This document shows, piece after piece, positions 1-10,528 of a DNA stretch of 64,000 nucleotides. Under the pieces are notes generated by a model. It was given only the letters and a program-made list of their open reading frames with translations. It made no database searches and had not been told where the DNA came from. Made by a program: the position numbers and the translations under genes. The DNA comes from Nymphaea colorata. Taxonomy: Eukaryota; Streptophyta; Magnoliopsida; Nymphaeales; Nymphaeaceae. Positions within the stretch are counted from its first letter, which is position 1, and each line of letters opens with the position of its first letter. The stretch is from positions 27,498,808-27,562,807 of the forward strand of contig NC_045139.1 in the NCBI RefSeq assembly GCF_008831285.2, written 5' to 3'.

Positions 1-228
1 TTCATTTTTCTCAATTATTTTGTGAACATAATGACACTTCACTAATATATGCTTACTCTTTGAGCTAACAACTTCATTTTTCATAAGTGATATTGCTGCT
101 TGATTATCATACTATAGCTGAACTGGTTCACTCAAGATCTAATTTCAAGTCTTTCAAGAACCGATTTATCCAAACAACAAAGATAGTTGCAATATTACAT
201 GCTACATATTCAGCTTCTTGTGTGTGTG

Positions 229-447
229 TTAAGCAACACATCCATGTTTCTTACAAGACCAGATAATCGCACCCCCTCTAAAGAGAAAAAAATATCCAAA
301 TGTGGATTTATTGTCATCCTTACATCTTGCAAAATCTGCATCATAGTAGCCAACTAGAGTTAGTTCATCAGTTTGACAAGACAATTTTAATCCTTTCATT
401 CCTTTAATATACCGAAAAATTCTTTTAACTACTTGCAGTGAGGCCAA
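229..447 (-). pseudogene. copia RNase H fragment (element A)
   Basis: A 72-residue open stretch matching the copia RNase H region. It begins with a VKRIFRYIKG block, followed by a YYDADFARCKDDNKST block (the family usually reads YSDADWAGD.DDRKST) and IIWSCKKHG near the end. In the family this domain degrades the RNA of the RNA-DNA hybrid during reverse transcription. It is a fragment of the decayed polyprotein and continues toward lower coordinates beyond a stop. Confidence 0.85.
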
Positions 448-627
448 CCAAGATTAGTTTGATAACGACTCACCAGATCGATAGGAAAGCTTATGTCTGG
501 TCTAGTACAAAGCATTAGATACATTAAACTGTCAACAATTTGTCTATATAAAACATTTAATTTTTGTTGTCCTTTACCAGGACAATCACTTATGCTTAGA
601 TTTGCTCTTTCCTTTAGTTAGAGGAGT

Positions 628-1290
628 TCAAATAGCTTTGTAGTCATGTATTTGAAATTTCTTTAAGATATAATCAATATATCGTTCTTGGCTCAGGCTC
701 ATAATTCTAGAGTTCCTATCTCGAGTAATCTTTATCCCTAGTATATAGGATGTTTTACCCATGTCCTTTATTTCAAAGTTCTCATTCAACCAAGTATTTG
801 TTTTGGATATCATATCATTATCATTTGTGGTCAATAGAATGTTATCGACATATAATAATAGGATATAAAAAATACTCTCACTTTTCTAGACATATACATG
901 TCAAATTGTTTGCTACGTATCCAAGTTTTGTGATTGCTTTATGAAAAGTAAAATACTACTATTCATGTGACTGCTTCAAGCTGTATAGCGATTTATTCAG
1001 CTTGTATGCTTTTCATTCATTTCCTTTAATAATGTATCCTTGTGGTTGAGTCATATATATGTTTTCTTTTAACTCACCATTTAGAAAAACAGTTTTCACA
1101 TCTATTTGACAATCATCTAAGTTATACAATGCTATCATAGCCAGAATTATTATGATTACTGCAAACTTAGCAACTGGTGAATAGGATTCTAAGTAATCAA
1201 TTCATTCCTTTTGAAAAAAGCCTTTCGCCACCAGTCTAGCTTTAAATTTCTTGACTGATCCATCAACTTTATACTTATTCTTTTAATACT
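628..1290 (-). pseudogene. copia reverse transcriptase fragment (element A)
   Basis: Several minus-strand frames together give a copia reverse transcriptase. Around 1000-1110 there is VKTVFLNGELKENIYMTQPQ-like sequence (the family motif is AFLNG.L.EEVYM.QP). Around 810-850 the catalytic box reads LYVDNILL, and 628-834 continues with IKDMGKTSYILGI. The usual YVDD box is YVDN here, so one catalytic aspartate is lost. Stops and frameshifts separate the blocks. Confidence 0.85.
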
Positions 1291-1337
1291 TATTTACACT
1301 CAATGGGTTTTCTGTCGTTAGGAAGATCTATTAGTTC

Positions 1338-1910
1338 TCAGACTTTATTCTTTTTTATGGATTCAATTTCTTCATCCATCGCATTTACCCAATATGACGA
1401 TTCATACAAGTTTATGACTTCATTATATGTTAGATTGCCAGACATTTCATCAACATCTGTTAAATAGCATAGTTCCACTGCAAGATATACATAATAATCA
1501 CTTAAGAATAATGGAGGAACTTTAGGTCTTTTATGACCTAACAAAGTCTGAGATGGTGAGGTACCGAGACCAGTTGGTTCATTACCTAATTGTTCATCAG
1601 TTAGTTCATTACTAGACTGTTGCTCAGACAATTTATGCTCAGTTGGTTTGTTACCAAACTGTTCTTCAGCCAGTTCATTACCAGACTGTTCTTCTGAATA
1701 AATCAGATCATGCAGTAGATTAATTTGATCTTCAACCGGATCATTATTTTTATTATTGAGTTCTTCTAGGATTTCTACATCTCTACTTTCTATAAGTCTC
1801 ATAGTTGAGTGATATGAACTGCAACCTTTGGATTCTTTTAGATATCCAATAAACACACATCTTACTAATCTGTTATCTAATTTATCCATTTTTGGATCTA
1901 GAATTTTCAC
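1338..1910 (-). pseudogene. copia integrase C-terminus and integrase-RT linker (element A)
   Basis: A 190-residue open frame. Its N-terminal part (LDNRLVRCVFIGYLKESKGC) is the copia integrase C-terminal motif that normally reads K.CVFLGY....KGY. The central part is a low-complexity linker of imperfect repeats rich in GNEL, EEQ and NEPT. The last third (YNEVINLYESSYWVNAMDEEIESI) is the segment that leads into reverse transcriptase. A related linker repeat occurs near 26376-26440, linking this copy to copia element C. Confidence 0.85.
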
Positions 1911-2930
1911 ATATACTACAGATCCCTATCTCCTGAGATGTCTCAGATTCAGTTTCACACTAGCCCATCTCTCATAAGGAGTGGTTGGGACTGCTCATGA
2001 TCTCGAGTTGTTGTTGCTACCACAACAAGCAAGAAGATCTATTCTGCGAGGGAGACAGATGGAGCTACACCCGGCGGGCAGCAGAGAACTTTTGAAACTT
2101 CCTCGCAATTGGTTGGGTGTATGGTCATTGCGTGGAGACTATTTGAAAGTGAGAACGGTGAGCTCCATGCAAGGAAGAGCTCGGCTGAGCACCTCTGAGC
2201 TAGGTCTCGGGTCATCCTTGGAGACAAAACAACCAGAGTTGGGTCTGTTAGAAAAGAATAGTGATGGAATCTCTTGCTTCGTGAGAAACGACGAGATCTC
2301 CTCTAGCCGTTCTCAGAGGTTAGGGTTTCTGTCACTCATAACTATCAACCCTCTCTGCTACTAATGGGTCGTCGCTGGGAAAAAGTGACACTCAAAAGGG
2401 TTTAGACAAAGTGCTATAGGGAGTCTACCAGAAAAGAAGCATCGGCACACTTTTTGGCTGCATCAGTGGGTCCGGCAAACAACGTATCTTTCTCCCTTAT
2501 TATTTGTTATATGTCAAGCAGAGCAAGCTCTAGTTCTGTCACCGGAGGTGCTAGTCTGCTTTTGTATACTTTGGCAGTACTGTGCTTTGTGGACAAACCC
2601 TCTATGAGGGTTTTGATTTCTTGTTCATGTCACTGCATTTTATTTTTTGACATCTTCTTCCATAACACTCAATAAAGATGCATGCTTTCTATTTCTCTCA
2701 AACTCAGGGATACATAAAGCAGAGTACAACACAATATATCACATCTGTAGAGCTAAAAGATAATCCAAACTATGATGCTTCATGCTTTAGATTAGTATAG
2801 TATAGCATGCTTTCGCATTCAAGAAACATGATTCAAAATACAACATGTTACATGCACAAACTGCATTCATCATAAACATTATAGGCACCACTTATATCCT
2901 AAGGAACTCATTGGAATTCAGAGAACGTCG
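1911..2930. other. unassigned stretch inside copia element A
   Basis: This interval should hold gag, protease and integrase core but none was recognised. 1981-2364 is open on the plus strand for 127 codons with no recognised similarity, probably by chance. About 2450-2700 reads as protein-like sequence on the minus strand (for example VTELELALLDI and REKDTLFAGPTDAAKKCADA) with stops between blocks. I cannot assign a family. It may be an eroded gag or an unrelated insertion. Confidence 0.4.
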
Positions 2931-2931
2931 G

Positions 2932-2943
2932 GCTCTGATACCA
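2932..2943 (-). promoter_or_regulatory. primer-binding site, copia element A
   Basis: On the minus strand this reads TGGTATCAGAGC, the complement of the initiator tRNA-Met 3' end used by most plant copia elements. It lies next to the LTR, as expected for a minus-strand element. Confidence 0.85.
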
Positions 2944-2944
2944 A

Positions 2945-3412
2945 TATAGGAATTTGTGGCAGCAGCGGAACAATGACCTGTATCACCTCTTCGTCTGCGC
3001 AGCAGGTTCACCAGCAGCTTCAGTTTGTACGATAAGAAGCAGTGACAACCCCAACTATAGAAAGGAGCACAAGAAAAAAAGAAGAAGAAGAAAAGGAGGA
3101 AAAGAGAACCGTAGTAGAGATAGTTAGTTCACGGGTTTCCTTCTGTGAGACTCGCTTAGGATAATCACAGATGAATTTGCCCTAATTAGAGTATTGCTGG
3201 GCTTAAATAGGCAGCCTCATAGGATTTCCCTTTGCCCAACTTGCAGTTGAGCGAGTGAGGGATTTGCGGAGAGATAAACAGTGTAAAGAATATCTTTTAC
3301 TTTATCAAAAATGATATTTATAGAAAACCGTTTTGAAGATGATCTCGTAACTATAAGTGGGCCCCTCACAGTTACAAGATACTATGATAGGGTTCAAGGT
3401 CACTATCCAACA
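2945..3412 (-). mobile_element. 5' LTR of copia element A
   Basis: About 468 bp. On the minus strand it begins TGTTGGATAGTG at 3412 and ends next to the primer-binding site. It is clearly related to the LTR at 24857-25221: both share the start, the GTTACAAGAT-like block, a phrase around CTGGGCTT and an end rich in CAGCAG. A purine-rich run lies at about 3070-3105. Its inner end reads TATAGGA where the other copy has TGTTGGA, so that terminus is mutated. Confidence 0.75.
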
Positions 3413-3448
3413 CTGTGAATAGACCCAAAGTCCATCCTTTGAGTGTCC

Positions 3449-3536
3449 TCTTGGTAGAGATTTTGGCAGATAGGATTCAGCTCTTGACTTCTTCTTGGTA
3501 GAGATTTTGGCAGAGAGGATTCAGCTCTTGACTTCT
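3449..3536. repeat. 44-bp tandem duplication
   Basis: Two adjacent 44-bp units (3449-3492 and 3493-3536) that start TCTTGGTAGAGATTTTGGCA and differ at about one base. The open frame across it is a by-product of the duplication, and 44 is not a multiple of three. Confidence 0.9.
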
Positions 3537-4526
3537 TCCCCAAAAACCTAATCTTAGGAAGAGAGCATAATAGAAGCCTACCACCCACCACTTCGATTTG
3601 TTTGTCACGTTTATGTTTGATGTTTTAGACATGGTGCTCAGGAATGGGTTCTTGTGGGACCTGTTTGCCTTCTTTCTCTACTCTGGGTGGCAATCTCGGT
3701 AGGGCTTTTGTGGGGGTGGATGTGGAAGACCAAATGGGAAGAACAAATGGCGGTAGTTGGTAGGGCTGGGTGGGTGAGGAGAGTCGATCAGGTTGTTCAG
3801 TAGTAGTTTGGGGTTTGATTCGAGCTCAGTGGTGAGTTTGGGTTCTTCAATTCATGGGTTTCAGAGGGAAGTTTGTCGTCAATTATGGGTTCTAGTTATT
3901 CTCTTGCTTCCATTATGATTAATTTCTAATATTTTTTGGTTGCTTCATTCTAGCGATTCCTCATACTGTTCCTTTCCATAGTTGGGATTTTGGTATTTTT
4001 GAGGAACTCGGGTAGTTTTACTTCTGATTTTTTTTTTAGTTTTTTTCCAATTTTTCAAGCTCTAGCACAGGCTTGTATTCTGTTAGCCTCTGCTCGCTTC
4101 CTTTTGGACACAGAGATTCAAGCTGTTGAGCCTTCTTGATGTGTATAACTTCAGAACTTGTTCTTTCAGAGATCTCTTGGGCTTTGAATCAAAGTTTCTT
4201 TTTTCTTTATTGAGGACGTCATCTGTCATATAGATGTTTTCCTATTGACTGAAGTTGACCTTTGAAGATTTCTGCATGCATTAAAAAATGCAAACTCATT
4301 CTGCCACCAGAGGAAAATCTTTGATGATATGTTGATTTTGTGAATAATTTTCTTGAAGCAACAAATGGTGAAGTAATTGTTGAAAAGCAAAAAAGGAAAA
4401 AAAAAAAAAAACTAATGACACGAGCTTAAACGAGTCGAGCTCAAGCTCGGCTCCTAAAGCTTGTCTAGCTCAGGCCAAGCTCGAGCTGGCCGAGCTTGAG
4501 CCCGACTCACTTCTTGTACATCCCTA
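3455..4526. mobile_element. candidate small non-autonomous hAT element
   Basis: The right end (about 4410-4526) is a GAGCTCGAGCT-type block ending TGTACATCCCTA, closely resembling the right end of the hAT at 16367-20379. The 8 bp after it, CCTCTTGG at 4527-4534, recur exactly at 3447-3454, immediately before a TAGAGAT start. An 8-bp target duplication and a TAG start fit hAT. The left terminus matches the right one at only about half of 29 positions and lies in a 44-bp tandem repeat, so this assignment is weak. No gene was seen inside. Confidence 0.4.
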
Positions 4527-4534
4527 CCTCTTGG

Positions 4535-5139
4535 ATTTGAGGTGCGTGGATTTCATATTTTAGGATCTGAAAGCCCGAAAACGAAAGTAAACTAAATCTT
4601 TCAGCACTTGATAATGTTGAGTATGTTAGACTAAGGCCTCCAACTATGCTATACATTTAGTATTGAAAGGTTTCTCTCATGGTGGCTCTATTCGTTGCTA
4701 GTAAATATGAACACATTGTGTCCTTACTAATAATTTCCCTTTCTGTATTCATTCAATTAAAATTAGACGGATTCCCAAATATTTTACGTCCAAGCAAATT
4801 TCTGATGGCATGAGGCATCATTCTAAAGCAACACTACTAATTTACAATCTCAAAATATAGTACGGAACATGGCAAACTCCGCAATCCAATTCGGAATCGC
4901 CCGAATAAACTCAGATTGGTTAAAAATCTGGCCACAATTCAGTGTTCGATTTGTATACACCCAATTAAAAAGGACTCGGGTTTCGATCACCTAGATTGTT
5001 CGGAATTGCCAAGTCGGGTCAGAATCAATGAGTTGGTTTTGAGAGAAAGAATGTGTGCGTGTGAGAAAAATGAGTTTCAGAAAAAAAATGGCCCGGGTGA
5101 GCTTCAGAAACAAAAAACATTTATATTAAAAAAATCGGT
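4535..5139. other. non-coding, nothing recognised
   Basis: AT-rich sequence with no coding similarity or RNA gene that I can see. The 93-codon plus-strand frame beginning at 4916 has no recognised motif. Confidence 0.5.
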
Positions 5140-5580
5140 TTTCTTTACTCTGGCCCAACCCACGGATGGTCTTGGCCCGACCCGCGGATGGTCTTGACCC
5201 GACTCGCTCGGTCCCTCCCGTCTTTCGCCCCTTCCTCTCTCGCTCACTCCCTCCCTCCCTCCCGTTTTTCGCCCCTTTCTCTCTCGCTCACTTCCTCTCT
5301 GCTCATTTCCCGCTTGCTCAGATGGTCCCCTCCTCTCTGGCCCACAACCGTAGCAGATAGCAGAGCAGGGCCCTCTCTCTCACGCGGCCACGCCCTCTCT
5401 CTTGCTGGCTCCTATTTCCCTGCCCTGGCTCACAATCACACATCACGCTGGCTCCTCCTTCCCTGCCCAGTGCCCTGGCCCACACCACATTCACAGCTCT
5501 CGCTGCCCGCTGGCTCCCTCTCTCCTTGGCACCTTGCCCTGGCCCACAAGGCCACAATCACAGCACAGAGACTTGGCGGA
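5140..5580. repeat. pyrimidine-rich, GC-rich block with short tandem repeats
   Basis: The plus strand is strongly C/T-rich. It starts with about 2.5 copies of a 22-bp unit around GACCCGCGGATGGTCTTG. It then has repeats built on CCCTCTCTCTCGCTCAC (two copies) and on CCCTGGCCCACA or GCTGGCTCC phrases. Overlapping open frames on both strands arise from this composition and show no protein family. It could be a former 5' UTR or promoter, but nothing downstream supports a gene. Confidence 0.6.
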
Positions 5581-7026
5581 GATAATTTGGGAATTGGGAG
5601 CATTCTGTACCGCAACCTTTTGATTTTTGAAGAGAATAGATGCACGGCATAGACTTCACATTTTACATCATTACATGCCATTTTTATACTTGTTTAATTG
5701 TTTTCTGTTATAATTTGCAGCTTTACCAATTATGAGGAGGCTGGAGAAGGAATTCAAGGAAGGGAAGCTATTGTAATATCTGAAGAATTTCTGTCTTAAT
5801 TCTATCCAGGTAGATATTGGTCGACCTAATTCTGTGAAGCCCTAGTCCTAATTGTCCTTAGCTTATAATAGTTTATACTTGTATGTATTTGGGATTTTCG
5901 TCTGGTAATGTTAGCTTTGCGTGTTGCAATTATTTGTTTCTTCAGTTCCTGGTCAGCTCGTTCTCAGCTGATGATCTTCTGGAATTCTAAATATGCTGCA
6001 CATAAGAGGGAAGTCGGAATAAGAGAATTTTACTTTTTTTTTTTTTTCTTTTGCTGATGTTGAAGAATCTGGATTGGTTTAGTGTATCATCTGTAACCTA
6101 TGGAACCACGAGAGCTGTTCTGTGGATCATCATTATCAAGCCCATAGTTAAGCTTTCTTTGGGAGTACCTGCTTGTCTAATGATTTCAAATCCACAATTT
6201 CAGGCCTAGAGAATTATCTAACCACAATAATAAGCAGATTAGGCTAGCTTTTGGAATTTCATCAGAATGGAAATAAATGCTTCCCATAAAGTTAATTAGG
6301 CTATCTATAGTCAAATTTCTTTCTAGATTGGAAATGCTAAATATGTTAGTAAATATGAATGTGCATGGTTCGTGCTTTGTGTTACCTAAGGGTGTTGGTC
6401 CCTTGTGAATATGGAAGAAAAACAGATTACGCTAGCTTTATTTCTGTTTGACATTGCTGGTGATTGTGAAGGAATCTCACTTTTGGAGACCATTTAACAA
6501 ATTGTCTAGTACTGTGCCTCCACTTGTCGGGCATGTTTCATTGGTTTTTACTTTGTACATTGTCCAGATCCAAGAATCTCATCTGTCTAGACTTTAGTAT
6601 TTTCCCTGGATCCTCATTGCCATTAGAAACTGTTCTATTTTGACAACCAAGCTCCCTTGTTTAACTTTTCTTGTATCCAACTCTGTTTAGGCAAAGCGTA
6701 TATACACATAGACAAGAAGAGAGGAGGTTGGTTCTGTTTCCTTTGATGCTATAAGAGGAAAAGGAATCAGTTATCCCTAGGCAAAGCACATCCATGCTGA
6801 TGATTATTTCTATTTGTTTCTTCATAAGAAAGGGAGACTATTCTTTCTTGGAAGAAACCTGCATGGTTTATTCATCAAAAGAAAGAACAAGAACTTAAAG
6901 GAAGTCTATTCTATGCAATCAAACTCAAGTTCAGATTTTGGATTAATTTGGCACTAGTTTTTTAAATTGTATTTCTATTTTACTTAACATCCGATATTTG
7001 TATATAATTAGGATGGATGCCATACA

Positions 7027-7092
7027 TAAATTCGTAATGTTTGCATCTTAAATTCGTAATGCTTACATCATAAATTCGTAATGCTTGCATCT
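7027..7092. repeat. 22-bp tandem repeat, three copies
   Basis: Three 22-bp units beginning TAAATTCGTAATG, differing by a few bases. Confidence 0.9.
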
Positions 7093-7275
7093 TAAATGTT
7101 GTCAATAAAGCCGGAACCCCTTTGAGATCCTTGGACTTGAGGCATTTTGAGGATCTTAAATCCATACTTTTGAAATCTATACATGTTTGGTTCCCTTGGA
7201 TCCTTATTGAAGATGGAGGCTTCTCAAATATGAAATACCATGTTTGAGAAGCCCCTGCTAGACTGATCCTCAAAT

Positions 7276-7310
<35 letters not shown>
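7276..7310. repeat. (CT)n(CA)n microsatellite
   Basis: A run of CT dinucleotides passes directly into a run of CA dinucleotides. The overlapping open frame is an artefact of it. Confidence 0.9.
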
Positions 7311-7311
<1 letters not shown>

Positions 7312-7511
7312 TAGTCAAGTGAGTAATGTTACTGCTGGAATAAGATCTTCATATGTTGTTTGCATTGTGCTATGTTTATTGGGTTTGTATATATCTAAAA
7401 TGTTTAAATCTTATTGTCTATTTTAAATTTCAGGTTTTTCATGTTAGTTTATTGAGAAGAAGATGAAAAATATTCAAGATTATTTTTTTAAAAAAACAAG
7501 TTATTGATCAA

Positions 7512-7586
7512 GAGGGAGAAAACCAAGAGGAAAGAAACCAAAGGGGAGAAAACCAAGGGGGAGAAAACAAAGAGGGAGAAAACCAA
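7512..7586. repeat. 15-bp minisatellite, five copies
   Basis: Five exact-length 15-bp units of the type GAGGGAGAAAACCAA. The length keeps a frame open and would encode REKTK-like pentapeptides from a start at 7504, but the frame has no recognised domain and is not claimed as a gene. Confidence 0.9.
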
Positions 7587-8019
7587 AATGCTGGTTGTTC
7601 TAGTTCGAAAGCTCTTGAACTTGTTCTTTGTGACTCAGATTCTCGCCCCCGAAAAAAATCCTTCCTCCGCCCTTGTGACTCAGAACTCCTTCTACTTATC
7701 CTGTGTATTGTCCTTTTTCCATGCTGTAAATCTGTGGTATGTCTCACATATGACAGGAAAATTGACTCGTAATCATGAGCTTATATGACTATTAAAAAAT
7801 AGATTTTATTGCCAAACAGATCATGAGAGTCAACTTCTCACAAAGAGCTGAATTGTTTTTTTGAAAATATCCCTCGTAGTCCAACTGCTGAAAGTAATCA
7901 GTTCATATGAGCGTACAGTCTTCACATGGTAGCAAAATTTTATGCAAACAGTTGACTTGCAAAGAAAAAAAACAATTCATAATTCATTAACACATATTTT
8001 TCTGGAATTCATTATGTGG

Positions 8020-8500
8020 GTACTTGCATCTAGTGTCAATATGTTTATTTCTACTATGAATTTCAATGTTTTTTTTACATATGTAATGGCATTATGGTTG
8101 TCACAGTAGACACTACTCAGGCATTTGCCAAGCTATGGGACCAACCTTAGATGCTTAAAGAACCTCCATAACCACACCTTCTGGTTGTCACGGACTTAGA
8201 TGCAAGTCTGACTATCGTTGACAGGGCTCTACACACCTCTGTTTCTTACTACACTAGAATACAATACCATGGTTCACTAAAACAAACGCATAGATGTTAA
8301 CTTGCATTCGTTTGAATTTCTTCCTTCATCTTCATCCATGTAATCCTTAAAACACACGTCACTACCATGGTAACATAAACCAAACTTTTAGTGCGTTCTA
8401 GGTATTTCATGATCCTCTTAATAGCATTCAAATTGTCCAACATTTAACTGTTATCAGTAGGCTTATACCGACCACAATGCACCTTATTATAAACATTAGA
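8020..8500 (-). pseudogene. copia RNase H fragment
   Basis: An isolated minus-strand scrap of copia RNase H across shifted frames. LNAIKRIMKYLERTKSLVYV lies near 8390-8450, FFKHLRLVP near 8160, and YCDNHNAIT near 8100 (family YCDN.GAI). No LTR or primer-binding site was found around it. It lies just downstream of the 3' end of the thaumatin-like gene. Confidence 0.65.
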
Positions 8501-8942
8501 TAACCGACCGCAATTGAAAACGTTATATTTGACATTCACTTCTCTTCTTGTGTTTTTGGCCACACCTTGACCGACATACTGTTTCCCTTACCTATAGAAA
8601 CACATGTAGGCTTATATCAGTGATGAAGCTGACTTTTTTTTTTTTGGAGGGGCACTCATTCACTGACTTTTATATCCAAAGAGGCACTCATATATGACAG
8701 AACAAATATTTGAAGATGTTAATGTGAAAATAAAGAAACATTTGAGGGGCTGGTGGGGGCATCCACCATTGGCATTATATATAACACAGCCATCTAAAAT
8801 ACTAAATACAGGAACATATTGTCTCCAAATTTGCTCTTAGAAATTAAAATGGAAACATGCCAACACTTTTCAGAAGTTAAAACTCCAAAATCCAAAGAAG
8901 GTCATGATCTCAAATGATGAACAGTAATATATATCCAAAAGT
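8501..8942. other. 3' flank of the thaumatin-like gene
   Basis: No gene recognised. 8636-8650 is a T-run followed by GGAGGGGCACTCATTCA. A similar GGAGGGGCACTCG phrase recurs near 58210, and a complementary GAGTGCCCCTTCACC phrase near 11490, suggesting a dispersed repeat. Confidence 0.4.
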
Positions 8943-10328
8943 CTAAGGGCAGAAGGTGATGGCATAGTTAGCGTCAGTGCAAGTAAAGGTGCTGCTCTTA
9001 TCATCATAAGCATGGCTGTATGCTTGTGGGCACTGGTGCTTGAAGAATTTAGAGTATTGAGTTGGTGGGCAAGTCTCCGGCGTAGAATGGGCTCCGGTGC
9101 AGCAGTACTCAGGTGTGTTGAATGCCAAGCATGCACTCCTGCAAGCCACTGTTGCGCCATGCGGCCCCACAACCTTCAATTCCGGCGGGCACGACGAATT
9201 TATGTCGACCGGGCATACGGCCGCGCTGCACCTGCTTGTGCCACTGCTCGGCGCGACGGAGACGGGCAGGTTGAACCCATCCACGCAGCTAACGTCATAG
9301 AAGTCCTGTGCACCACCTGAACCAAATGTGAACTCCACTAGCGTGGCAGGAGCCACCGCGCCCGCGCCACTGCATGCAACGCTGCCCGTGACACAGTCGC
9401 CGGTCACGCACTTGAATTTTCCAGACGAGTCAGCGGTGCACTGAGTGCGGGCCCAGAATCGGCCCGACCATGAGGGTGGTGCGTCTAGTGTCATAGTCGC
9501 CCCTTCAGCCAGCTTGAACCCAGTGGCGGATAGGGCTGGGGAGCCGCCACCTGCTAGTGTGCCCGGCCAGACCGTGAAAGGGCAATTGTTCTTGAAAGTC
9601 AATGTGGCCGAGTGGATACCTGTACAAAGTCAAAGTCAAAGAAGGGCCAACGTCATGGCGAATTCACTTGGGAAGAAGGTGCATTCTTTTTCTACCCATC
9701 AACTCACGGCTCTCCTCCATGCTTGAGATCCCTTCACATCTTTAATAAAGATATTGCTTAAAATAAATTGTGTACAATTTTGCGTGATATAAGTTCTTCT
9801 GAAGTTTTTTAAATCTACAGTTAGACAGAACTTCGCATTTAATGTGAACTCCAAGTCGGAGCATACCCGTAAACACCTCATAATTTTTTTATGTAAAATA
9901 AACTGAGCGAAAGAAATTTTGGTTTTAGATCATCAAGGTCATGTACGTAGAGATATCTTTTAGAAAATTGTGTAGCTTAAACTTACATAAAGTTCTTTTT
10001 ACGGCAAACCACTGACTTAGTTTTTGGGGTCACAACATCCCCTCTCTTATAGACATATTATCACATGTAGGCATGCTACTAAAACACAACTCTCTTTGTT
10101 TCATTTCTCATGAAATTAACGTTATCTTTAACATTCAATAAATTAACAAAAGCATGCTGTTAGTACATGCATAAAGCAGGTTATATATATACATATACAG
10201 GATCTTTAGATTTCTCTCATTCATGTTGGGACAGAAAAATCCTTCGGCCTTTCACAATACACAGCACTTCAACCGGCTAATGTAATGTTCCAGATTGGAC
10301 AGAGCTTTGGATAAATGGACAAGTTCAT

Positions 10329-10416
<88 letters not shown>

Positions 10417-10461
10417 TGCAATGAAGAGCACTGTGAAAGCAGCAACCAGCAATGGAGCCAT
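8943..10461 (-). CDS. thaumatin-like protein (PR-5 family), two exons
   Basis: Secreted thaumatin-like/PR-5 protein, a plant defence family acting in the apoplast. Exon 1 is 10416-10461 (MAPLLVAAFTVLFIAG, a signal peptide) and exon 2 is 9619 down to 8943. The intron 9620-10415 starts GT and ends TTTGTACAG. Joined length is 723 nt, in frame, 240 residues. The start was chosen because the exon 2 frame has no Met and begins inside the mature region (HSATLTFKNNCPF). The thaumatin signature GKFKCVTGDCVTGSVAC is present, followed by the acidic-cleft residues of VEFTF, DFYDVS and YDD, then YCCTGA and a YAITFCP end. There is no C-terminal vacuolar or GPI extension. It has 17 cysteines rather than 16; the extra one is in DVSCVDGFN, where the family usually has Leu. 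This is the only apparently intact gene here. Confidence 0.93.
10331..10412. repeat. (TA)n(GA)n microsatellite at the start of the thaumatin-like intron
   Basis: About 56 bp of TA dinucleotides followed by about 26 bp of GA. It ends three bases from the 5' splice site of the thaumatin-like gene. On the minus strand it is the first part of the intron, a (TC)n then (TA)n run. The poly-Tyr/Ile and poly-Ser-Leu open frames across it are artefacts. Confidence 0.95.
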
Positions 10462-10520
10462 TGGGATGATTTTTGGACTGTGGATCATGTGATAGATGGG
10501 CTATGGTCGTTGGTGTTGTC

Positions 10521-10528
10521 CTTTTATA
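10521..10528 (-). promoter_or_regulatory. TATA box of the thaumatin-like gene
   Basis: The minus strand reads CTATAAAAGG here, 60-67 bases upstream of the ATG at 10461, leaving room for a 5' UTR of about 30 nt. The same position in the third gene copy (59234-59241) keeps TATAAAAG. The second copy has TATACAAA (near 13503). Confidence 0.7.

Larger units (their letters stand above)
1..2943 (-). mobile_element. Ty1/copia element A, internal region (partial, decayed)
   Basis: Minus-strand copia retrotransposon whose 3' end lies beyond the window start. Read from high to low coordinates it has an LTR, a tRNA-Met-type primer-binding site, an unrecognised stretch, an integrase C-terminus/linker, reverse transcriptase and RNase H, the normal copia order. 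Frames are interrupted by stops and frameshifts throughout, so it cannot make a polyprotein. The gag, protease and integrase-core segments expected between about 1911 and 2930 were not recognised and are probably deleted or replaced. Confidence 0.85.
5640..8019. other. non-coding stretch with minisatellites
   Basis: No recognised gene. It holds three short tandem arrays (listed separately). Just before the 15-bp array, 7462-7500 reads MKNIQDYFFKKTSY, reminiscent of the start of TTF-type hAT transposases, but it stops at once and nothing following supports that. Confidence 0.5.

Noticed and set aside
5188-5681. Overlapping open frames of 73-154 codons on both strands
   Set aside because: Compositional effect of a CT-rich repeat block; no start context, domain or codon bias.
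7462-7790. Possible N-terminus of a TTF-type hAT transposase (MKNIQDYFF)
   Set aside because: Stops after 14 codons and is followed by a minisatellite; no further transposase motif nearby.
8943-9602. Single-exon thaumatin-like gene starting at 9602
   Set aside because: The codon at 9602 is TTG inside the mature protein; a signal-peptide exon with matching splice phase lies at 10416-10461.
9012-9726. Plus-strand open frames of 67-102 codons over the thaumatin-like exon
   Set aside because: Antisense shadows of a GC-rich coding exon.
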